Below are positions 9,019 through 16,645 of a DNA stretch of 46,001 nucleotides, one piece after another. Position 1 is the first letter of the stretch. Each line of letters begins with the position of its first letter. The translations under genes and the position numbers were made by a program. The notes under the pieces are model-generated. The model ran no database searches. It saw only the letters and a list, made by a program, of their open reading frames with translations, and was not told the origin of the DNA. This DNA comes from DASWVC01 sp036401335 (GTDB lineage Bacteria > Verrucomicrobiota > Verrucomicrobiia > Chthoniobacterales > JAFAMB01), in the NCBI GenBank assembly GCA_036401335.1, contig DASWVC010000260.1, positions 1-46,001 on the forward strand. Reading direction: 5' to 3'.

Positions 9019-10638
9019 TTAACGAACCGGGTAGGCGTACGGCGGCTCCGTTTGGGTGGGCGTTTCCGCAAAGTTATGTTTGGGCGGAGGGGACGGAATC
9101 TCCCATTCGAACCCTTTTGCACCCCAAGGATTCGGGCCCGCCGGTTTCCCGTAACGGCAGGACCAGAGCAGGTAGCAGAGAGGCAGCAGGTAACCCACCC
9201 CTAGGATCGTCGCTCCGGCGGTCGAAAACACGTGGTACACCTGAAACTGCTCGGGGTAGGCGTGGTAACGCCGCGGCATGCCGAGGTAACCGAGAATGAA
9301 TTGCGGGAAAAAGGTCAGGTTGAACCCGAGAAACGTCACCACGGCGGCGATTTTGGCGATGAATTCCGGGTAAAGCCGTCCGGTGATTTTCGGCCACCAA
9401 TAATGCAGCCCGCCCATGAACGCGAGGACCATCCCGCCCACCATGATGTAATGGAAATGCGCAACGACGAAATACGTGTCATGCACGTGCATGTCCAGGC
9501 CCAGGGCCGCCAGCATCAGGCCGGTCATCCCGCCGGCGGCAAAAAGCCCGATGAAGCCGAGGGCGTACAACATCGGCGTGTCCAGCCGGAGGTTACCTTT
9601 GCGGAGGGTTGCGGTCCAGTTGAAGACCTTGATGGCCGAAGGCACCGCCACCAGGAAACTCAGGATCGAGAAAGTCAGCCCCGCATAGACGGATTCACTG
9701 CTTACGAACATGTGGTGCCCCCAGACCAAAAACCCGAGCACGGCGATGGCGATGCTGGCAAAGGCGACGAACTTATAGCCGAAGACCCGTTTTTGCGAGT
9801 AGGCGGCGATCAGTTCGCTTACCACCCCCATCCCGGGCAGGATCATGACGTAAACAGCCGGGTGCGAGTAGAACCAGAAAAGGTGTTGGAACAACAGCGG
9901 GTCGCCGCCGAGCGCCGGGTTGAACACGCCCACCTTCCAGATGCGCTCGAGTGCCATCAAGAAAAGTGTGATGGCCAGAACCGGGGTGGCCAGCACCAGG
10001 ATCAGGCTTGTGGCATAGTTGGACCAGACAAACAGCCGGAGGTTAAACCACGTCACCCCGGGCGCGCGCATCTGGTGGGTGGTCACAATGAAGTTGAGCC
10101 CGGTGAGAATGGACGAAAAACCGGAAATGAAGACGCCGGTCGCCATCAGCACAACGTGCGAGTTGGCGTAGGTTGAACTGTATGGGGTGTAGAACGTCCA
10201 TCCGGTGTCGGCACCACCGATGAGCACCGCGTAAAGCACCACGGCACCTCCGGCCATAAACAGGTACCAACTCAAAAGGTTGAGTTTTGGGAACGCCAGG
10301 TCCCGGGCCCCGATCAAGATCGGCAGCATGAAATTGCCGAGGACGCTGGGAATCGACGGAATGAGGAAAAACCAGACCATGAGGACGCCGTGAAGGGTAA
10401 ACAGGCGGTTGTACGTTTCGGCCTGGACCAGATCCCCGCGAGGCGTCAGAAGGTTCAGGCGCATCATCAAGGCCGCAACGGCACCCATGGCGAAAAAGCC
10501 GATAATGGAGAACAGGTAAAGCAGGCCGATGCGTTTGTGGTCAGTCGTGAACAGCCACGAAAAGATTCCGCCCTCGGAAAGGTAATTTTCCGGTGTGTCC
10601 CGGGGATCGACTTCAACGGCTTGGAAAACAACGCTCAT
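9019..10638 (-). CDS. ctaD: Cytochrome c oxidase subunit I (A2-type haem-copper oxidase)
   Basis: This 539-residue protein is the catalytic subunit that reduces oxygen at the haem a3-CuB centre and pumps protons. Visible ligand regions are His83 (haem a), the YSHPAVY loop at 257-263 with the CuB histidine and cross-linked tyrosine region, the GHH pair at 307-309, and the HDTYFVVAHFH segment at 386-396 carrying the haem a3 and haem a histidines. YSHPAVY in place of the glutamate-bearing GHPEVY marks the A2 subfamily, as in Rhodothermus and Thermus caa3 oxidases. I chose the ATG at 10638; an upstream in-frame TTG at 10650 would add four residues and overlap ctaC. Confidence 0.97.
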   Translation of the reverse strand: MSVVFQAVEVDPRDTPENYLSEGGIFSWLFTTDHKRIGLLYLFSIIGFFAMGAVAALMMRLNLLTPRGDLVQAETYNRLFTLHGVLMVWFFLIPSIPSVLGNFMLPILIGARDLAFPKLNLLSWYLFMAGGAVVLYAVLIGGADTGWTFYTPYSSTYANSHVVLMATGVFISGFSSILTGLNFIVTTHQMRAPGVTWFNLRLFVWSNYATSLILVLATPVLAITLFLMALERIWKVGVFNPALGGDPLLFQHLFWFYSHPAVYVMILPGMGVVSELIAAYSQKRVFGYKFVAFASIAIAVLGFLVWGHHMFVSSESVYAGLTFSILSFLVAVPSAIKVFNWTATLRKGNLRLDTPMLYALGFIGLFAAGGMTGLMLAALGLDMHVHDTYFVVAHFHYIMVGGMVLAFMGGLHYWWPKITGRLYPEFIAKIAAVVTFLGFNLTFFPQFILGYLGMPRRYHAYPEQFQVYHVFSTAGATILGVGYLLPLCYLLWSCRYGKPAGPNPWGAKGFEWEIPSPPPKHNFAETPTQTEPPYAYPVR

Positions 10639-10646
10639 GACGCGAA

Positions 10647-11624
10647 TCAATGGGTGAAAGCTGCCTGCGGTGGTTCTTCGGACAAGCTTTTGATGTAGGC
10701 AATCAGCTGGTAAATTTCGCCCTCGGAAAGCCGGCCGGCGTAGCTGGGCATCACAGGATCATAACTGGCCACGATTTCATACTCCGGCATCAGGATGGAA
10801 TCCCGCAGGTAGCGCTCGTCTGCCACGACGACGCGCCGATCCTGCAGCGGCACCGGTTGACCATACAAGCCGTGCAACGAGGGCGCCCGTACCACCCCGT
10901 TGTTTTCATGGCAACCGCTGCAGCCCAAGGAGCGGTAGAGCCCTCCGCCGGTCTGCACGATCGGCGGCGGGTTCATGCCGGTACGAAGCCACGCCGCGTA
11001 GTCCTGCGGTTCCATTACGTAAACCTGGCCGATCATGTGGGCGTGGTTTGTGCCGCAATACTGGTCGCAGAAGATCGGAAACACACCCGTTTTCGCCGGG
11101 GTGAACCATTCCGTTGTGTATTTCCCGGGCAGCACGTCTTCTTTCAGCCGGAAAGCAGGCAGGCCGAAATCGTGAATCACATCCTGCGAACTCATGATCA
11201 ACTTGACGGTCCTACCCAAAGGCACGTGCAACTCGTTGATCTCTTTTTTGCCTTCCGGGTGCTGGATGTTCCACATCCACTGTTTACCAATTACTTCTAC
11301 CTCCAGGGCGTCCCGGGGCACCTGGTTCTTCTGAAAATAAAGATCGGAACCCCAGGCGAACATGCCGACGAAGATGAAGAGGGGGAGGACGGTCCAGGTC
11401 ACCTCAGCCGGCAAGGTTGAGCGGTCGCCAAGGGTGCGATCGACTCGCGGGTTGGACCGCCGGTATTTGACAAGAAAGTAAAGGATAACCGCGGCAATGC
11501 CGGCGAGGACCGTACCGGTGACGGCCACCATCGCCCAAAAGAATTGGTCGACGCGGGCGGCCAGGCTGGAAGCTTGATCCGGCAGAACCTGAAACTGAGC
11601 AAGTAAAGCGGGAATCCCGTTCAT
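10647..11624 (-). CDS. ctaC: Cytochrome c oxidase subunit II with fused cytochrome c domain (caa3 type)
   Basis: A 325-residue subunit II. Two membrane helices (about 28-52 and 75-93) anchor a cupredoxin domain whose CuA ligands are visible as His151, Cys186, Cys190, His194 and Met197. A C-terminal class I cytochrome c domain follows, with the haem motif CSGCH at 235-239 and a likely axial Met at 292. The fused cytochrome makes this a caa3 oxidase, able to take electrons directly from the ActA/ActE cytochromes of the upstream complex. The start was taken at the ATG overlapping the SCO stop (ATGA). The open frame extends far upstream to 12014, but that part runs inside the SCO gene. Confidence 0.95.
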   Translation of the reverse strand: MNGIPALLAQFQVLPDQASSLAARVDQFFWAMVAVTGTVLAGIAAVILYFLVKYRRSNPRVDRTLGDRSTLPAEVTWTVLPLFIFVGMFAWGSDLYFQKNQVPRDALEVEVIGKQWMWNIQHPEGKKEINELHVPLGRTVKLIMSSQDVIHDFGLPAFRLKEDVLPGKYTTEWFTPAKTGVFPIFCDQYCGTNHAHMIGQVYVMEPQDYAAWLRTGMNPPPIVQTGGGLYRSLGCSGCHENNGVVRAPSLHGLYGQPVPLQDRRVVVADERYLRDSILMPEYEIVASYDPVMPSYAGRLSEGEIYQLIAYIKSLSEEPPQAAFTH

Positions 11625-12538
11625 GCCCCGGCATCCTTTGCAGGTAAGGTGCGGCGTTTCGACCGGATTAAGGCCACCAACCCGGCGAGGGTGAGGACCG
11701 ACCCGGACCGGAGCGCAATCAATACGTAGTAGGCCACCGAGCCTGGCGCGGGACTGTGGGAGAAGCAAAGAAGCGATATGAAATCCACTACCCTTCCCAC
11801 CTCTCCGCGACGCGCATTCGCCAGGGCGCGGTCGAAAGCCGGCGCCGGGTAATCGATCCCGAACAGGTAGGAAGCAATTTTCCCTTCCGGCGAAAGAACC
11901 ACCAGCCCGCTCGGGTGCACGTATTGGTTGCTCCCAGGGTCGTATCGGTAATGGAATCCGACCTGACTGGCCAACTGGGCTATCGCCGGACCGGTGCCGG
12001 TGAGAAAATGCCAACGTTCAGCGGCGGGCGGCCACCCCAATTTCCGCAGGTACTCACTTTTCTTTGCCGCCGCAGCCAGGCAGTTCTCGGCCGGGTCAAT
12101 GCTGACAAACAAATATTCGAAGTCGCGGGACGGCGATTCCGGAGGGAATTCCTCCAGGGTGCGAGCCGTCCCGTTCAATCCAATTCCGCACAACATGGGG
12201 CAGCGGTAGTAACCCATCGCCAACACGACGGGGCGCGCGCGGAGGTAGTCGCCCAGGGTCACTGCCTGACCTCGTTCATCGGTGAAAGCAAGCGCCGGCG
12301 CCACCGGGAACCCAAGGTGTTGTTCGAACCCGACGCCTCGCACCGTGCCCTCAGAAGCGGGTCCGGCAGCCTGCGCCGGCACCAGCAACGCGAGCAGCGC
12401 GTAACCCATCGCGACTAACAAGCATTGATACCGCAGGCCAGACGCCCATTCCGAAAAGCCCCGCTGCAAGATTCGCCAGATGCACCCGGGGCGCTTGAGG
12501 ACAAGCTCCCCTACCGGGGATGCCATCGATGCCTTCAT
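11621..12538 (-). CDS. SCO1/SenC-type copper chaperone for the CuA site
   Basis: A 305-residue thioredoxin-fold protein that should deliver copper to, or keep reduced, the CuA cysteines of CtaC. The copper-binding CPMLC motif (Cys113, Cys117) and the third ligand His208 (in YVHPSG) are all present. An N-terminal hydrophobic segment (about 38-57) and a C-terminal transmembrane helix (about 268-290) suggest it is anchored in the inner membrane at both ends, as in other SCO proteins of ACIII-oxidase clusters. The first 35 residues before the hydrophobic segment are long, but the ATG overlaps the preceding stop (ATGA), which supports this start. Confidence 0.93.
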   Translation of the reverse strand: MKASMASPVGELVLKRPGCIWRILQRGFSEWASGLRYQCLLVAMGYALLALLVPAQAAGPASEGTVRGVGFEQHLGFPVAPALAFTDERGQAVTLGDYLRARPVVLAMGYYRCPMLCGIGLNGTARTLEEFPPESPSRDFEYLFVSIDPAENCLAAAAKKSEYLRKLGWPPAAERWHFLTGTGPAIAQLASQVGFHYRYDPGSNQYVHPSGLVVLSPEGKIASYLFGIDYPAPAFDRALANARRGEVGRVVDFISLLCFSHSPAPGSVAYYVLIALRSGSVLTLAGLVALIRSKRRTLPAKDAGA

Positions 12539-13011
12539 GGCTTGATCCGATCCGCCGGCATTCCAGCAGTCTTCGCGCCGTTTTCCGCCGCTTTTTGTTT
12601 TTGCAGGTCCAGCTCGGTGGGTCCGTCCTGGATTGGCGGCCGTACGGGCAGACCGCGCGCCAGTAGCAGGACCATCGCTCGATCGACCGGGATCTTCATT
12701 GTTCCGTGCGCCTGATCAATCCAGCCGGTGCCGTTCAAATCACGCTCGGCCTGCGCGCGGTAAGCCTGAAGGTCAACCGCCGCGTTTGCCTGCAAGGCGG
12801 GTGCCGGGTAGGCTGAGGCTGCTGTGGTCCCAAGCGGGTACACCCGGCCAAAACCTGGGTTGGCCCCAGCGAGCAAGCGCCCGTAACCGATCAGGGCCAG
12901 GTGAAGCACCGCAGCCGTCGCGACAAAAAGGGGCACGCCCCACAGGATTCTCCTGAGCGGAACGTCACTCGATTCGTGAGTTTTCTGAACTGGCCGGATC
13001 GGGTTGGTCAT
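12535..13011 (-). CDS. Membrane-anchored protein of unknown function within the ACIII-oxidase operon
   Basis: A 158-residue protein with one N-terminal transmembrane helix (about 25-46) followed by an extracytoplasmic region. Near residues 80-140 is a pattern of the kind (Gly-x-Gly-Trp-Ile-Asp) ... (Ile-Pro-Val-Asp-Arg-Ala-Met), then a Pro/Gln-rich charged tail. No haem, Fe-S or copper motif is seen. From memory, small proteins with this IPxDRAM pattern recur between actF and sco in ACIII clusters, so a role in assembling or coupling the two complexes is plausible, but this is inference. It overlaps actF and sco by four bases on each side. Confidence 0.8.
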   Translation of the reverse strand: MTNPIRPVQKTHESSDVPLRRILWGVPLFVATAAVLHLALIGYGRLLAGANPGFGRVYPLGTTAASAYPAPALQANAAVDLQAYRAQAERDLNGTGWIDQAHGTMKIPVDRAMVLLLARGLPVRPPIQDGPTELDLQKQKAAENGAKTAGMPADRIKP

Positions 13012-14129
13012 CGTCGGTGAGGTGCATTGGGCGGAGTTTCGCGGAGCGCTTGGCGGCGGTACACAAAAGTCCAGGCGGCTCCGATGCCCACGAACGCCAC
13101 CGGATCGGTCCATGCGATCCGCAGGGTCGGGCGGAACGCCGGGGCCGTGTACCAAAACATGGCGACCGCCTGGACGGCCAGTTGCGCCACGGCGAGGGCC
13201 GTGAGCATCCGGGGAGATCGCTTGATCCCGCGGAACAGCAGCAGGCAAAAGGGCAGCACAAATTGTACGGTGACCAGAATCAGCGCCACGCCCAACCAGC
13301 CGTTGCGCGTCCGGCGCAGGTACCAGTTTATTTCGTGCGGCAGATTGCCCGCGTAAATGATGATGAGTTGCGAAACGCTCAGGTAGGCCCACACCAGCAC
13401 GAACGCGAACAGCAAGCTGGCCAAGTGGTTGAGTTGCTCAACCTCCGGTCGGTTCGCGTCTGCCCAATGCAGCCTCAGCAGAAGCGTCAACGCCAGCGCG
13501 CACAAGACCTGGCCGACAACGACAATCGCCGGAAAAATGCTCGAATACCAGGTAGCCTCGACCGCCATCAACCAGTCAATGAACACGAACGAGGTGACTA
13601 CCATGAACGCGGCTAAGCCCAGGCCGCTCGTGAGTTGCAGCCGGGAGCGGATTCTGGCCGGCTGCTCGTCCGGTGAAGTCCGACGCCACACCAGCAGGTA
13701 ACTCAGGCCCAACCAGAGAGAAAACGCGACCATCGCCCGGAGAACCATGCCCGGGGTGTTGAGGTAAAAGGCCCGGGCCCGGAGCACCGGCCCGGTGTGC
13801 TCGCCGGCCAGCCCAGCCCAGGGGTAAAGGTGTTGCAAGCCGAAAAAGATGGGGACAATCAACAACGCCATCAGCGGCAAGGTCGCCAGTCCGGCGTTCA
13901 GAAAGGGGCGCAGGGCATATCCCCACTTGCCGCCCGTGAGGTGGTGCAGCATGAGCAGCGGCAGGCAGCCAAGCGTGAGCCCGATCCAGAAAAGAAAACC
14001 GATCAGGTAGGACGGGAACGCGTTCGCCGGAGAGATGACGAAACCGGCGATCACGGCGAGGAGCGCAGCGCCGCCCAGGATTCCTCCGTAACGCTCTTCG
14101 GGCGCGAGATTAAGGTTAATGGCCTGCAT
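13008..14129 (-). CDS. actF: Alternative complex III membrane subunit ActF (NrfD-like)
   Basis: A 373-residue integral membrane protein with about ten predicted helices, homologous in pattern to ActC and NrfD/PsrC quinone-interacting subunits. ActF forms part of the membrane core of the quinol:cytochrome c (or oxidase) oxidoreductase. The start used is the ATG giving MQAINLNL, which overlaps actE by 14 bases. The open frame continues upstream to 14345, but there it is low-complexity shadow of actE. It is followed by an ATGA overlap with the unknown 158-residue gene. Confidence 0.93.
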   Translation of the reverse strand: MQAINLNLAPEERYGGILGGAALLAVIAGFVISPANAFPSYLIGFLFWIGLTLGCLPLLMLHHLTGGKWGYALRPFLNAGLATLPLMALLIVPIFFGLQHLYPWAGLAGEHTGPVLRARAFYLNTPGMVLRAMVAFSLWLGLSYLLVWRRTSPDEQPARIRSRLQLTSGLGLAAFMVVTSFVFIDWLMAVEATWYSSIFPAIVVVGQVLCALALTLLLRLHWADANRPEVEQLNHLASLLFAFVLVWAYLSVSQLIIIYAGNLPHEINWYLRRTRNGWLGVALILVTVQFVLPFCLLLFRGIKRSPRMLTALAVAQLAVQAVAMFWYTAPAFRPTLRIAWTDPVAFVGIGAAWTFVYRRQALRETPPNAPHRR

Positions 14130-14706
14130 CGTTCCCCTCAGGTTGTGGTGACAGGCGCGGCTGCTCCTCCGGCCGCAGGTCATCCAGCTTGGCGTTTCGC
14201 GCCAGCTGCAACGCGCGAATGTAGGCGATGATGGCCCAGCGCTCGGCCGGTTCCACCCGGGAAGCGTACGAATACATCGCACCGTAACCATGGGTGATGA
14301 CGTTGAAGAAATGGCCCTCCGGTGCCTCCCGAAGCCGTTCCTCATGAAGCGAGGGCGGCCGGGGAAAGCCCCTTTGCACGATCATGCCGTCCCCGGTCCC
14401 GGTGATGCCGTGGCACACCGAGCAGTAAATGTTGTAGCGTTCCTGGCCCACTTTGAGCTGGTCCATCGTTACCGGCGCAGGAAAACCCCGGACCAAATGC
14501 CCATTGATCTGTCCGGCGTAAAAGAAATCATCGGCTTGCGCCTCGCCGCGCGCGACAACGCCATCGACCAGCGGGCGCGATGAGTTGCGGTCCGCAAAGA
14601 ACGGGGTCTCCTGGTAAGGTTTCAGGCGCGAGTCGGTCCTCATCTCCTGGCGGCAGCCCAAAACGCCGAGCGCAACGACCGCTAAAAAGCGTCCGGTACC
14701 TTTCAT
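14116..14706 (-). CDS. actE: Alternative complex III monohaem cytochrome c lipoprotein ActE
   Basis: A 196-residue protein with a lipoprotein signal ending at Cys18 (VLGC) and one class I cytochrome c haem motif, CSVCH, near residue 95, followed by the usual GxGDGM segment. ActE is the membrane-tethered monohaem cytochrome of ACIII and passes electrons from the pentahaem ActA toward the oxidase. The neighbours, with ATGA overlap to actD and 14-base overlap to actF, keep the canonical order. The C-terminal 30 residues are charged and proline-rich and are probably a flexible tail. Confidence 0.95.
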   Translation of the reverse strand: MKGTGRFLAVVALGVLGCRQEMRTDSRLKPYQETPFFADRNSSRPLVDGVVARGEAQADDFFYAGQINGHLVRGFPAPVTMDQLKVGQERYNIYCSVCHGITGTGDGMIVQRGFPRPPSLHEERLREAPEGHFFNVITHGYGAMYSYASRVEPAERWAIIAYIRALQLARNAKLDDLRPEEQPRLSPQPEGNDAGH

Positions 14707-15245
14707 CGCCGCATCTCCGTGACGGCGACCGCGCCCGTTTCCTGCATGAAAAACCTGCGCACCAGCAAGGGATCGAACCCGGGATCAGTCGACAGAATGC
14801 AAAGGAAGAACGCGTCTGTGGTGACGCGTTCAAACCCCGGAACGGCAAACACCGGGTGATGAAGCTGGGGCAGTCCGTTAAGCACAAATAATGACAGGAC
14901 GGCCGCAACCGCTCCTCCCAGAATGGTCAGCTCAAACGTGATCGGGATGAAAAGCGGCCAACTGTCAAGGGGCCGCCCGCCGACGTTAAACGGGTAGTTA
15001 ATGCCGACGCCCCAGAACTGCAAAAAGTACCCGGTCAGCCCACCGATCACGCCCCCGGTCAGGACCCAGGCCGGCGCCCAACTGCCGGTGCGGCCGAGGA
15101 TTTCATCCAGCCCCTCTACCGGCAACGGACTGAAGGCATCCAATTGCTCGTACCGGTGCTCCCGGGCACTCCGGGCCGCTTCGCGAAGCGCACCTTCCGA
15201 ATTGAACTCCCCCATCACGCCGTAGATTCCGGAGAACCCCTTCAC
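14703..15245 (-). CDS. actD: Alternative complex III subunit ActD
   Basis: A 180-residue protein of the ActD (DUF3341) family with two central transmembrane helices (about 57-78 and 97-122) between soluble ends. ActD is a small structural subunit of the ACIII membrane arm. The family pattern is visible in the N-terminal GIYGVMGEF segment and in the conserved stretch between the helices. The start codon is GTG, overlapping the actC stop as GTGA, the one non-ATG member of the overlap chain. Confidence 0.93.
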   Translation of the reverse strand: MKGFSGIYGVMGEFNSEGALREAARSAREHRYEQLDAFSPLPVEGLDEILGRTGSWAPAWVLTGGVIGGLTGYFLQFWGVGINYPFNVGGRPLDSWPLFIPITFELTILGGAVAAVLSLFVLNGLPQLHHPVFAVPGFERVTTDAFFLCILSTDPGFDPLLVRRFFMQETGAVAVTEMRR

Positions 15246-16645
15246 GATGATTTGCCCTTCTCCTTTGCAAGCAGATCCCGGACTTCAAACATCGTCACCA
15301 TCGGCAGAAACCTGACAAAGAGGAAAACCAAGGCAAAGAACAAGCCGAGGCTGCCAACCAGGGTTAACCAGTCCCAGCCGGTGGGAGTAAACATGCGCCA
15401 ACTCGAAGGAAGGTAGTCGCGGTTTAGGCTGACTACCACGATCACGAAACGCTCCATCCACATGCCCACGTTCACGCTCAGGGCGGCAAAAAACAGCAGC
15501 ACCGGCCTGGTTCGTACCGAGCGCCACCAGAGGGATTGCGGAAGGACCACGTTCACCAGAAGCAACAGCCAGAAAAGCGGCGCGTAAGGGCCTGTGGCAC
15601 GGTTCACGACGGAATACTGCTCCGTCGGGTCGCCGCTGTACCACGCAAAAAAAATCTCAAAAATGTAGCCGTAGGCCAACAGCAAACCGGTTGCCAGCAT
15701 AACCTTTGCCATATGGTCGAGGTGTTGCTCGGTTACCACATTTTCCAGCCGGTACCATTTGCGCAACGGGATGATGATGTTGAGAACCATGGCAAAACCC
15801 GAGTAAACGGCGCCGGCCACGAAGTACGGCGGAAAGATGGTCGAGTGCCAGCCGGGCACGATGGCCGTGGCAAAATCGAAGCTGACGACGCTGTGCACCG
15901 ACAAGACCAACGGGGTCGACAACCCTGCCATGAGCAGGTAAGCCGATTCATAGTTGCGCCAATGCTTGGCGGAGCCGCGCCAGCCGAGCGCCATAAAACC
16001 GAAAATGAGCCGGGTAAAACGGTTTTTCGCCCGGTCCCGGAGCGTCGCCACATCCGGAACCAATCCGGTGTACCAAAAAAAGATGGACACCGTCAGGTAG
16101 GTGCTGACTGCGAACACGTCCCACACCAGCGCGCTCCGGAACTGGGGCCAGAGCTCCATGCCGTTCGGGTAAGGCAACAGCCAAAAAAAAGCCCAGGGCC
16201 GGCCGAGGTGCAGCAGCGGAAACATGCCGGCGCAGGCCACCGCGAACAGGGTCATCGCTTCGGCCAGGCGATTGATGGAGTTACGCCATTTCTGTAGAAG
16301 CAGGAGCAGGATGGCGGAGATGAGCGTCCCGGCGTGCCCGATCCCGATCCACCACACAAAGTTCGTGATGGCAAAACCCCAGGCCACCGGGATGTTAATT
16401 CCCCAGATGCCCACCCCGACCGCCAGCAAAACACTGATGGCGTAAAACAGACCCATGGTGAGAAGGAACGCGAGGCCGAACCCGATCCACCAACTGCGGG
16501 GATGACGACGATTCAGGACGATGCCGCTGATCTGTTCGGTGATGGATCGGAACGTTGCGACGCCTTGCACCAGCCGCGGCGGCTCTTCCGCCCGCTCCGC
16601 CCGGGCCCGCGTTTCCTCCTTGGATTGTGCTGTTCCCGGGATCAT
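15242..16645 (-). CDS. actC: Alternative complex III quinol-oxidising membrane subunit ActC (NrfD/PsrC family)
   Basis: A 467-residue membrane protein with about ten helices, the main quinol-binding subunit of ACIII. NrfD/PsrC-like features include the FVWWIGIGHAGTLISA segment in the second helix pair and the AFFW and RWxxR-like loops that follow. ActC takes electrons from menaquinol or ubiquinol and hands them to the Fe-S clusters of ActB. The start was set at the ATG overlapping the actB stop. The frame stays open upstream to 16933 but is then the antisense-like shadow of the actB ferredoxin domain. Confidence 0.96.
   Translation of the reverse strand: MIPGTAQSKEETRARAERAEEPPRLVQGVATFRSITEQISGIVLNRRHPRSWWIGFGLAFLLTMGLFYAISVLLAVGVGIWGINIPVAWGFAITNFVWWIGIGHAGTLISAILLLLLQKWRNSINRLAEAMTLFAVACAGMFPLLHLGRPWAFFWLLPYPNGMELWPQFRSALVWDVFAVSTYLTVSIFFWYTGLVPDVATLRDRAKNRFTRLIFGFMALGWRGSAKHWRNYESAYLLMAGLSTPLVLSVHSVVSFDFATAIVPGWHSTIFPPYFVAGAVYSGFAMVLNIIIPLRKWYRLENVVTEQHLDHMAKVMLATGLLLAYGYIFEIFFAWYSGDPTEQYSVVNRATGPYAPLFWLLLLVNVVLPQSLWWRSVRTRPVLLFFAALSVNVGMWMERFVIVVVSLNRDYLPSSWRMFTPTGWDWLTLVGSLGLFFALVFLFVRFLPMVTMFEVRDLLAKEKGKSS

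Noticed and set aside
9232..10176. A 314-codon open frame on the plus strand
   Set aside because: It is antisense to the haem-copper oxidase subunit I gene. Its His/Glu-rich translation mirrors that gene's codons.
10647..12014. A 455-residue subunit II start upstream of 11624
   Set aside because: The additional residues run through the SCO gene in another frame and lack membrane-protein character. The ATGA overlap at 11621-11624 supports the shorter protein.
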